DNA of 14,418 nucleotides from CAYNTC01 sp964432925 (GTDB lineage Bacteria > Planctomycetota > Phycisphaerae > Sedimentisphaerales > Anaerobacaceae): NCBI GenBank assembly GCA_964432925.1, contig CAYSPM010000066.1:1-14418 (forward strand), in the 5' to 3' direction. The notes beneath the pieces were generated by a model. The model did no database searches. It saw nothing but the letters and a program-made list of their open reading frames with translations, and was not told where the DNA came from. Both the position numbers and the translations under genes were made by a program. Shown in pieces: positions 1 to 5,682 of the stretch (the stretch's first letter is position 1; every line of letters begins with the position of its first letter).

Positions 1-322
1 CAACCTCTCAGTCCCGCTACCCGTCATAGCCTTGGTGAGCCATTACCTCACCAACTAGCTGATAGGAGGTAGGCCGCTCCTATGCCGATAAATCTTTGGT
101 CATCTGCCCATCGACAGACGACATTATCCGGTATTACCGCCCCTTTCGGTAGTCCCCTAAGGGACGACGCTATCCCGAAGCACAGGGTACGTTACCTACT
201 CGTTACTCACCCTTTCGCCACTAACCATCCTCTCGATTACTCAATTGGATGGTCCGTTCGACTTGCATGTCTTAGCCACGCCGCCAGCGTTCGTTCTGAG
301 CCAGGATCAAACCCTTCAGTTT
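1..322 (-). rRNA. rrs: 16S ribosomal RNA, 5' part (runs off the window)
   Basis: Read on the minus strand, the sequence from about 322 down to 1 is the first ~320 nt of a bacterial 16S rRNA. The universal 5' block is seen as GGGTTTGATCCTGGCTCAG (297-315), followed by AACGAACGCTGGCGGCG and ACATGCAAGTCGAACG. The block before the window edge contains GGACTGAGAGGTTG near E. coli position 320. The mature 5' end is placed at about 322 by aligning AAACTGAAGGGTTTGATCC with E. coli AAATTGAAGAGTTTGATC. The GGG before TTTGATC, in place of AGAGTTTGATC, is a variant seen in planctomycetes. The gene continues to the left, where the rest of an rRNA operon is expected. Confidence 0.97.
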
Positions 323-575
323 GTATCGTAGAAACCTCCTTCGCGTAAAGCTTCGGAGGTCATCTTCGATTAAGGCTCAACATTTGGCATACGCGCCGAA
401 AGTGCTGAGATTAAAAGACTATTCTCAATTTATAGCTTGCCGTGATAATGCGTATATCATCGCGGAAGCTGCACTTTCGCTGCTTTGTTGGCTTAACTGT
501 TAACTTGTCAAAGAACTACGTATAAACGACTGAAAAAACAACATGTACAGATACTGTATGTCATCCCCCCTCAAC
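323..575 (-). other. rRNA operon leader (transcribed spacer before 16S)
   Basis: This stretch of about 250 nt lies between the predicted rRNA promoter and the 16S 5' end, reading on the minus strand, and no gene is seen in it. It contains a boxA (504-516). A hairpin lies at about 334-360, with ACCTCC pairing to GGAGGT some 12 nt before the mature 16S end. A second weak hairpin with stem TGATA/TATCA lies around 445-465. These suit an rRNA leader whose RNA is processed. The matching 3' half of the processing stem would lie outside the window. Confidence 0.65.
504..516 (-). promoter_or_regulatory. boxA antitermination element of the rRNA leader
   Basis: The minus strand reads GTTCTTTGACAAG, close to the E. 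coli rrn boxA (TGCTCTTTAACAA). It lies about 180 nt before the 16S 5' end and about 60 nt after the predicted transcription start, the usual place for the element that loads NusB/NusE and the antitermination complex on rRNA transcripts. The call rests on sequence similarity and position. Confidence 0.65.
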
Positions 576-576
576 T

Positions 577-650
577 ATTATAATTCTAACCTAAATATTA
601 CTATCGTCAATAACATAAAAGGAAAAAAGAAAATTTTTTTATTGTGCAGG
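577..650 (-). promoter_or_regulatory. rRNA operon promoter with A/T-rich UP-like region
   Basis: On the minus strand there is a -35 TTGACG (610-605), a 16-nt spacer and a -10 TAGAAT (588-583), directly followed by a perfect TATAAT (582-577), which would give a 22-nt spacer. The most likely pair is TTGACG with TAGAAT, starting transcription near 570-576. Upstream, 611-650 is almost pure A/T with runs of A and T, as expected for an UP element of a strong rRNA promoter. The dnaX stop codon is only about 70 nt upstream of the -35, so the promoter fills the whole gap between dnaX and the rRNA leader. Confidence 0.6.
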
Positions 651-678
651 GAGGCACTCATAGATTTGTGTGGGAATT

Positions 679-2376
679 TTATTCTTCTTCGATAGCCGTT
701 ATTGTCGCATCTAGGCCCGTAAGGACGGTCTTAACGGCAGGATTATTTATTATTTCACTTCTTCTTTGGCTGTTGGTCCTGGGGCGTTTTGCGCCGGCTT
801 TAGCCACCGGTTGTTCAGTTAGAGCGAATTCGAGTTGAATTTTAGAAGGCAAGCCAGGATAGTCACTTAACGCAGAAGCGATTTGTTCTGCTCGGCCATT
901 GCTTTGGCACATCTGCTTCTGGATTTTAGCTGAGGCTCCAAACTCAATGGTCAAGAGTCCATTTTCCAGCCTTGCCGGTGCAGCAGAACTTAGCAGACCC
1001 ACAGTACCTGGTCCAAGTTGAGTACCGAGAGTTGCTAAGATGTCCTGCCAGTGGTCTGTTATGTACTGCAAATCTTTTAAACCAGATACTTCTCGCTGAC
1101 CGTTGCTCGTGACCTGCGGTTCATCGTCTATCTGTTGCTGATTCTCGCTTTGCGTTTCTTTGCTTGCGTTTGTTTGTACCTGTGTGTGCAAGTTATCTTT
1201 TGGGCTTACTACTTGCTTTTTTTTTATGCTTGAGCTTGAGCTATTCTGCGACTGGGACAGCAATTGATCGATATTCATGAAATGCTCAGCGAGGGCAAAT
1301 CTTAAAAGCGCAGCCTCCAGAAGCGGTCTGGGAGTATCGCTATTTTTGACTTGCCAGCGCAGTCTCTCAAGTGTCGTTATGTTATAGATAAGTGCGGCAG
1401 TGTCGAATTTCTTAGCCAAGGCCGTAGCTCGCTTTTGCTGATCGGCTGTTAAAATCAGAAACTCGTTTTCCGTCCCTGTTGATTTAATCACCATTAAATC
1501 GCGCATACGGTCCACAAGTGCATTTACGATCTGGACTTCGCTCAAACCTGTTTTAGTCAGGTCATCTGTAGCAGCGAGTGTCCCTGCGGCGTCATTGTCG
1601 CCGATTCTTTCTATCAGATTATAGATCTTTTCACTATTTGGTTCGCCCAGGAACTCTTCAACCAGTTCGACGTTAAGCGGCTGAGCACCGGTACTTATTA
1701 ACCTGTCCAGCAGGCTCAGCGCATCTCTCATTGAGCCGTTTGCCATCTTTGCCAGGGGCAGGGGCAGATTTTCGTCATATTCGGCTTTCTCCTGATCGAG
1801 TATGGATTTGAGTTGTTCTGCAATGAGCTTCGTACTTATGTTGCCAAAATCGAATCTCTGGCATCTGGATTGTATCGTGGGGATGACCTTATTGGGCTCA
1901 GTGGTGGCGAAGATGAACTTCACGTGGCCCGGCGGCTCTTCAAGTATCTTCAAAAGGGCGTTAAAAGCTGGGACAGTTAGCATGTGGACTTCGTCTATGA
2001 TGTAAATTTTGAATCTGCTTCGAGCGGGCCTGTAAATTGCGTTTTGCCGTAGCTCTCGGACTTGTTCTACACCATTATTTGTAGCTCCGTCGATCTCGAT
2101 GACGTCGATGTCTTCGCCAGTATTGATTGCTATGCAACTATCGCATTTGCAGCACGGCTCTGTAGTTGGTTGCTCAAACGAGAGACAGTTGAGTGCTTTA
2201 GCAAGTATACGTGCCATTGTGGTCTTGCCGACGCCACGTGTGCCGGTAAATAAATATGCATGAGCGACCCTGCCAGTTTTGATGGCGTTTTTGAGGGTCT
2301 TTGCGATTGGGTCTTGGCCCACTACCTCATCGAAGGTCTGCGACCTGTATTTTCTTGCCAGTACTGTGTAAGCCAT
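679..2376 (-). CDS. dnaX: DNA polymerase III subunit gamma/tau
   Basis: This is the clamp-loader ATPase of the replicative polymerase, which opens the beta clamp and holds the replisome together. From the ATG at 2376 it has 565 residues. An in-frame TTG two codons earlier is less likely; MAYTVLARKYR is the usual start. The AAA+ core shows Walker A GTRGVGKT (45-52), zinc cysteines C64, C75, C78 and C81, Walker B IIDEVHM (126-132) and the SRC motif (170-172). The conserved core ends near residue 375. A Ser/Gln-rich linker follows, then a divergent tau-like C-terminus. At codons 384-387 there is a run of nine A, with stops in both other frames soon after, so a shorter gamma-like form is likely. 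No clear Shine-Dalgarno is seen, and the start lies 4 nt after a repeat. Upstream neighbours are a four-helix-bundle gene and the SRP RNA. Confidence 0.97.
   Translation of the reverse strand: MAYTVLARKYRSQTFDEVVGQDPIAKTLKNAIKTGRVAHAYLFTGTRGVGKTTMARILAKALNCLSFEQPTTEPCCKCDSCIAINTGEDIDVIEIDGATNNGVEQVRELRQNAIYRPARSRFKIYIIDEVHMLTVPAFNALLKILEEPPGHVKFIFATTEPNKVIPTIQSRCQRFDFGNISTKLIAEQLKSILDQEKAEYDENLPLPLAKMANGSMRDALSLLDRLISTGAQPLNVELVEEFLGEPNSEKIYNLIERIGDNDAAGTLAATDDLTKTGLSEVQIVNALVDRMRDLMVIKSTGTENEFLILTADQQKRATALAKKFDTAALIYNITTLERLRWQVKNSDTPRPLLEAALLRFALAEHFMNIDQLLSQSQNSSSSSIKKKQVVSPKDNLHTQVQTNASKETQSENQQQIDDEPQVTSNGQREVSGLKDLQYITDHWQDILATLGTQLGPGTVGLLSSAAPARLENGLLTIEFGASAKIQKQMCQSNGRAEQIASALSDYPGLPSKIQLEFALTEQPVAKAGAKRPRTNSQRRSEIINNPAVKTVLTGLDATITAIEEE
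1188..1227 (-). promoter_or_regulatory. dnaX slippery A9 run with adjacent stem, programmed frameshift candidate
   Basis: On the minus strand, nine A (1225-1217) sit in the frame AT-A AAA AAA AAG and include the heptamer A AAA AAG. A -1 shift reads seven codons (GCA AGT AGT AAG CCC AAA AGA) and stops at TAA 1195-1193. Loss of one A reads AGC AAG and stops at TAG 1211-1209. Just after the run, GCAAGT (1216-1211) can pair with ACTTGC (1193-1188) across a 17-nt loop. Either ribosomal frameshifting (as in E. coli dnaX) or RNA polymerase slippage on A9 (as in Thermus dnaX) would give a product of about 387-394 residues. The layout is seen; its use is inferred. Confidence 0.6.
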
Positions 2377-2379
2377 ATT

Positions 2380-2407
2380 CAATTTACTATTGACGATTTT
2401 CTATTGA
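2380..2407 (-). repeat. Tandem 14-mer repeat, left arm of inverted repeat
   Basis: On the minus strand two adjacent 14-mers, TCAATAGAAAATCG (2407-2394) and TCAATAGTAAATTG (2393-2380), match at 12 of 14 positions. The part at 2381-2394 is the exact reverse complement of 2805-2818 on the far side of the four-helix-bundle gene. The repeat ends 3-4 nt before the dnaX ATG. Confidence 0.7.
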
Positions 2408-2413
2408 TTATTT

Positions 2414-2788
2414 TCAAACGACTCTAATCGCAGATCTTGCAACTCCGCGAGCTGTCTTTCTGGAAGAGACCAAAATTGAGACTAATTCGTAGCCTTCTTG
2501 TAGCAAAGGAAGAACTTTTTTACTCTGTAATAACTGCTCGTCGATTATAAACTGAATCCAGAAGCATGTCTCGTCGGCTTCTTCAATCACTATGCTCAGT
2601 TTCGAGATAAAATCAGGCTTCGATTGTGCGATACATGCAGATCTGTAATTTGCAGCCACCGATGTTGAGCACCTGATAAGCTGCCCTTTAAGATGGTTAC
2701 CCAAATGGTTTCTGGGTAAAGCCAGAGCCAATTTAACACATCTGTGCGCAAAGTCTCTTGTCCTGTTCTTCAGCTCATCTGCATCCAT
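2414..2788 (-). CDS. Four helix bundle protein (S23 / 23S rRNA intervening-sequence family)
   Basis: This 124-residue protein matches the family by its overall pattern: an N-terminal ELKNRTRDFAHRCVKLA helix, the central CSTSVAANYRSA motif (around residues 41-52), and a third helix with the conserved KLSIVIEEADETCFWI block, which closes with a Leu-rich fourth helix. The family was first found encoded in intervening sequences inside 23S rRNA genes and is now known as stand-alone genes in many phyla. Its biochemical role is not settled; pentameric structures are known. The gene lies between SRP RNA and dnaX, 37 nt before the dnaX ATG, and is flanked by a 14-bp inverted repeat, so it looks like an inserted cassette. 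No Shine-Dalgarno is visible before the ATG. Confidence 0.9.
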   Translation of the reverse strand: MDADELKNRTRDFAHRCVKLALALPRNHLGNHLKGQLIRCSTSVAANYRSACIAQSKPDFISKLSIVIEEADETCFWIQFIIDEQLLQSKKVLPLLQEGYELVSILVSSRKTARGVARSAIRVV

Positions 2789-2804
2789 TTTTCAACATTC
2801 AATT

Positions 2805-2818
2805 GTCAATAGTAAATT
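2805..2818 (+). repeat. Right arm of 14-bp inverted repeat flanking the four-helix gene
   Basis: GTCAATAGTAAATT at 2805-2818 is the perfect reverse complement of 2381-2394. It lies 17 nt upstream of the start codon of the four-helix-bundle gene (minus strand) and about 12 nt after the 3' end of the SRP RNA. The two arms bracket about 410 bp that contain only that gene. Confidence 0.7.
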
Positions 2819-2831
2819 TTAAATCCAAGAT

Positions 2832-2928
2832 GGCCGGGTTAACCCACAGCACAACCATGCTCACGCTTATGGCTGCTCGGTTCCCCGCCTGACCAGATTC
2901 ACGGGCTCGGCTTGCATGGGACCCGGCC
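2832..2928 (-). ncRNA. ffs: Bacterial small SRP RNA (4.5S type)
   Basis: The RNA of the signal recognition particle binds Ffh and targets membrane proteins to the translocon. On the minus strand the ~97-nt sequence starts GGCCGGGT and ends ACCCGGCC, a perfect terminal stem that can extend to 10 bp (2830-2930). The apical domain carries the conserved GGTCAGG and AGCAGCC strands of the Ffh-binding loops around a GGAA tetraloop. The tetraloop is closed as CGG-GGAA-CCG instead of the common TCC-GGAA-GGA, a compensatory change that keeps the stem. SRP RNA beside dnaX is known from other bacteria (for example Bacillus scr-dnaX). A weak -10 TATACT lies on the minus strand at 2971-2966, about 35 nt before the mature 5' end. 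No strong terminator follows, so read-through into the four-helix and dnaX genes is possible. Confidence 0.92.
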
Positions 2929-3093
2929 ATATAATTGATTATTTTCTGTGTCGCAACGTGTCTGTAGTATAATAAGGAGCATACTAACTTTCCACAAAAA
3001 CATTTCGAGGTTCTTAAATGCGTATTTATCATGTCTGCTTAGGCCTCAGGTTTATCCTGGGGGTTTCCTTTCGCGCTAGCTCGCAGGTTTTTC

Positions 3094-3123
3094 TTGTCAA
3101 TAACATCCTTAATTTTGTATAGT
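3094..3123 (+). promoter_or_regulatory. Putative sigma70-type promoter of the beta-helix gene
   Basis: TTGTCA (3094-3099) and TATAGT (3118-3123) are separated by 18 nt, about 40 nt before the start codon at 3165. The stretch downstream is A/T rich. A good Shine-Dalgarno, AGGAGAGG (3153-3160), lies 4 nt before the ATG. Confidence 0.45.
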
Positions 3124-3164
3124 TATTTTATGATTTTATAGCGATTTATTTCAGGAGAGGGCAA

Positions 3165-4541
3165 ATGAAGCGGAGGACAATCTGGCTTATCCTTATAGTA
3201 ATTTACATGGTAATATTACTACTCTGTACGTTTGCTCAAGCAAGAACCATCTATGTTAATAACGACGGCCTCGCAGATTTCAATAATATCCAGGCCGCTA
3301 TAGACGATGCCAACAACGGCGATGTAGTCATTGTCAAATCTGGTACATACACCGGCGATGGCAACCGTGATATCGACTTCAAAGGTAAAGCAATCACTGT
3401 CCGAAGTGAAGCCGGGCCCGAATCGTGCATCATCGACTGTAAAGGCAGCGGAGACCAGCCACATAGGGGTTTCTACTTCCACAGTGGTGAGGATACCAAT
3501 TCCGTTGTTAAGGGTTTCACCATAACCGGCGGCGATGCTGTTGAGGCCTATGATTATGGTCGAGGTCAAAATATTGGTGGCGGAATATATTGTGAGGAAA
3601 GTAGCCCACATATCACAGACTGTATAATAACAGCGAATATCGCTCGTATGGGTGGCGGGATTGCGTGTATTGATTCAAATTCAGTTATTGCCAACTGTAT
3701 TATCTCCAACAACATAGCCGGCTTATATCCACCGTTTTGGGTTTGGCAACCTTTTGGTAGCGGGGGAGGAATAGAAACCAGCGATGGCTGCCCAATGCTG
3801 ATCAATTGTGTCATCATAGGTAATCGTGCTAGCAATGAAGGAGGAGGTATTAATTGCTGTGGCAATTTGGTTGTTGTGAATTGCACGATAAATGGAAATC
3901 TTGTTGGATGGCAGGATGGATTTGGGGGCGGAATCTCCTTTTCTGGTACTAAGCTTGATGAAGCCATTCTACGTAGTTGCATTCTTTGGGAAAATATGGC
4001 TATAGGACGTAATGCTCACGGTGATCAGATTGCACGATTAGGAGGTGGTATCGCAGGGACCATGCGTTTGGAACTCATCTGCTGTACAGTGCAGGACGGC
4101 ACCGATGCTATCTACACAGCGTGGTCGCAGTTGGTAGAGGGAAGCTGGATAAGTGATGAACCGCATTTTGCTAACCCAGGTTATTGGGACCCGAATGGGA
4201 CAGCGGACAATCCAAATGACGACTTCTGGGTGGATGGTGACTACCATCTGAAATCCCAGGCTGGTCGGTGGGAACCAGCAACACAGGCCTGGGTCGTGGA
4301 CGATGTAACCAGCCCATGTATTGACGCAGGCGACCCAGCCAGCCCAATCGGATATGAGCCATTCCCCAACGGTGGTCGAATCAACATAGGTGCCTACGGC
4401 GGCACAGCCGAGGCAAGTAAATCATATTTTGGTAAACCACCTTGCGAAACCATCATCGCGGGCGACATAAACGGCGACTGCAAGGTGGATTTTCGGGATT
4501 TTGCCATTATGGCCGGTCAATGGCTTATGGGCCAACATTAG
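3165..4541 (+). CDS. Secreted right-handed parallel beta-helix protein with C-terminal dockerin-like loop
   Basis: The protein has 458 residues. Residues 1-25 form a signal peptide: KRR, a hydrophobic core, then AQA before RTIYV. It follows the usual start of secreted pectate-lyase-fold proteins (NIQAAIDDANNGDVVIVKSGTY). Residues ~60-330 carry repeated coils with GGGI and 'CIITANIA' / 'CIISNNIA' type turns, as in PbH1 repeats. Near residues 384-420 the block SPCIDAGDP...GGRINIGAYGGT is that of choice-of-anchor-Q proteins. The last 26 residues hold one calcium-loop motif, DINGDCKVDFRD (D434, N436, D438, D442, D445), followed by FAIMAGQWL. Real dockerins have two such loops; one loop is common in planctomycete secreted proteins. 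Catalytic residues of a lyase are not recognisable, so an enzymatic role is not claimed. It is monocistronic on the plus strand. Confidence 0.87.
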   Translation: MKRRTIWLILIVIYMVILLLCTFAQARTIYVNNDGLADFNNIQAAIDDANNGDVVIVKSGTYTGDGNRDIDFKGKAITVRSEAGPESCIIDCKGSGDQPHRGFYFHSGEDTNSVVKGFTITGGDAVEAYDYGRGQNIGGGIYCEESSPHITDCIITANIARMGGGIACIDSNSVIANCIISNNIAGLYPPFWVWQPFGSGGGIETSDGCPMLINCVIIGNRASNEGGGINCCGNLVVVNCTINGNLVGWQDGFGGGISFSGTKLDEAILRSCILWENMAIGRNAHGDQIARLGGGIAGTMRLELICCTVQDGTDAIYTAWSQLVEGSWISDEPHFANPGYWDPNGTADNPNDDFWVDGDYHLKSQAGRWEPATQAWVVDDVTSPCIDAGDPASPIGYEPFPNGGRINIGAYGGTAEASKSYFGKPPCETIIAGDINGDCKVDFRDFAIMAGQWLMGQH

Positions 4542-4620
4542 AGTGTGATTTAGCCCCTGCTAGGATAGACGGCACTGTGGCGTTTTAGGGTGGTTTTGTG
4601 AAAAAATTTGTGCGCAATGC

Positions 4621-4649
4621 TTGACAAATTCTGGGCAATATTCTATTGA
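4621..4649 (+). promoter_or_regulatory. Sigma70-type promoter of the ferredoxin gene
   Basis: A perfect -35 TTGACA (4621-4626) and a -10 TATTGA (4644-4649) are separated by 17 nt. The predicted start is near 4656, giving a ~54-nt leader before the ATG at 4710. The leader includes a G-run and ends in a strong Shine-Dalgarno, AAGGAGG (4698-4704), 5 nt before the ATG. Confidence 0.65.
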
Positions 4650-4709
4650 CTGTGCGCCGCCGGGGGGGAATAATCTGGCGTCCAAGTATTGGTCAAAAAG
4701 GAGGTTGCC

Positions 4710-4892
4710 ATGAAGGTTAGAATTGAGGATACGTGTACTGCTTGTGGGCTTTGTGTTGATACCTGTCCAGAGGTCTTTGATATGGGCGATGATATGGCAC
4801 AGGTTATCGTTGATGAGGTTCCTGCTGAGTATGAGGATGCGGTTCAGCAGGCTGCTGACGAATGCCCTGTCGAGGCGATTGTTGTGGAGTAG
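4710..4892 (+). CDS. Small single-cluster ferredoxin
   Basis: This 60-residue, strongly acidic electron carrier starts MKVRIEDTCTACGLC. The cluster motif is C9-x2-C12-x2-C15, with C52-P in the C-terminal half. By analogy with one-cluster ferredoxins such as those of Desulfovibrio, C9, C12, C15 and C52 would hold one [4Fe-4S] cluster. C19 (in CP) is a leftover of the ancestral second cluster, and no partner cysteine for a disulfide is seen. The ATG at 4710 is preferred over an in-frame upstream GTG because AAGGAGG ends 5 nt before it. It has its own promoter and a terminator right after. The electron-transfer flavoprotein operon starts on the other strand and ends about 790 nt away, so this ferredoxin is a possible partner of that complex (inference). 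Confidence 0.92.
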   Translation: MKVRIEDTCTACGLCVDTCPEVFDMGDDMAQVIVDEVPAEYEDAVQQAADECPVEAIVVE

Positions 4893-4936
4893 CAACTCGT
4901 AGAATCTACAACATTGGAGATCACAAACACACGCAC

Positions 4937-4980
4937 GGCAAGAACTCACGAGTTTTCTGGGCGTTCTTGCCTCGTTTTTC
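4937..4980 (+). terminator. Intrinsic terminator after the ferredoxin gene
   Basis: GGCAAGAAC (4937-4945) pairs perfectly with GTTCTTGCC (4963-4971) across a 17-nt loop, followed by TCGTTTTTC. It lies 45 nt after the ferredoxin stop codon and reads in the same direction. Confidence 0.8.
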
Positions 4981-5381
4981 ATCGATGCTGTCTTGGCTTG
5001 TGATTGTTTAAGCTACTTTATACTCGCGGCGTTACTACGCTCAGATAGAAGAATGCAATCGCAATCGCCGGCAACACTAAGCATGGGCCAACCATTTCTG
5101 TTAGAGTAAATGACACCGGATCGTCCCCTTAAGGGCGTAAAATGCCCCCTTTGACCGGACTGAAGTAACTTAATGACCGCAGCTTTGAATTAAGTAACTC
5201 CAGTGTTCGCAATGTACGTCGCCCCTTTAGAGAATTTTCGCCAACATCGGCTCATCGGCGATGAGAAAGCAGTGGCCAAGGTGTAAGATTATCCAAATAA
5301 TAAAGACACACCACATAAAAATATAGACCGTTGAGTATTTGTAGTATGATACTGATTGTGAATAATCAATGCGCTTATTCT
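4981..5381. other. Intergenic stretch without a recognisable gene
   Basis: No credible coding region is seen on either strand in these 400 nt. Small features include a hairpin AAGGGC/GCCCcCTT (5131-5151) between two copies of ACCGGA (5115-5120 and 5154-5159), and an inverted repeat ACTTAAT/ATTAAGT (5168-5174 and 5189-5195) inside two copies of AAGTAACT. None has the shape of a known riboswitch or tRNA. It separates the ferredoxin terminator from the repeat block before the 3' end of the ETF operon. Confidence 0.5.
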
Positions 5382-5615
5382 TGTCATTTCGAGCGATTTA
5401 GCCTTTAGCCCTGAGCGAAGTCGAAGGGGAAGCGGAGTCGAGAAATCCCTCGGCTTGGCTCGGGACAGGTCTGCTTTTTAATAGATTTCTCCACTTCGCC
5501 CCTTAGGGGCTTCCATTCTCCGCCCCTTAGGGACTGCGAAGGATGAAAGCCCCACCCTACATCTAAACCAGATTTCTCCGCTCCGTTCGCTGTGCTCACT
5601 TCGGTCGAAATGACA
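5382..5615. repeat. Palindromic interspersed repeat block (REP/MITE-like)
   Basis: The block is bounded by an 11-bp inverted repeat, TGTCATTTCGA (5382-5392) and TCGAAATGACA (5605-5615). Inside are further units of the same kind: GAGAAATCCC and GATTTCTCC in both directions, CCCTGAGCGAAGTCGAAGGG-like and GCCCCTTAGGGGC palindromes. Sequences of this style (GTCATTTCGA ... GAAGTGAGAAATC) occur as interspersed non-coding repeats in many bacterial genomes. It has no transposase gene and translates only into low-complexity shadow frames. It lies just downstream of the stop of the EtfC-X gene, where it could fold at the 3' end of that transcript. Confidence 0.7.
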
Positions 5616-5682
5616 TTTTTTGTTCGCTGCGTTGGCTTCGGTAGAAATGATTGAAAGCCACAAATTTTAATCACAATTGGTA

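Noticed and set aside
82..503. Open frames on the plus strand across 82-348 and 321-503
   Set aside because: They are antisense to the 16S rRNA 5' region and its leader; the rRNA identity is clear.
2377..2382. TTG start of dnaX two codons before the ATG
   Set aside because: The protein family starts MAYTVLARKYR, so the ATG at 2376 is better, even though neither has a clear Shine-Dalgarno.
2799..3032. 77-aa open frame on the minus strand
   Set aside because: It overlaps the SRP RNA completely and resembles no protein; it is a shadow of the RNA gene.
3044..3064. CCTCAGG-TTTAT-CCTGGGG hairpin as a terminator
   Set aside because: The stem has a G-U pair and no proper T-run follows on either strand.
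3219..4362. Several minus-strand and alternate-frame open frames over the beta-helix gene
   Set aside because: The repeated, low-stop composition of the beta-helix gene yields shadow frames; none has a family motif.
5115..5195. Hairpins that might be a riboswitch
   Set aside because: The stems are short, no conserved riboswitch core is seen, and the nearest genes read away from or end at this region.
5405..5674. Two minus-strand open frames of 61-89 aa
   Set aside because: Both translate through the palindromic repeat block (typical STEVSTANGAEKS-like product); not a gene.
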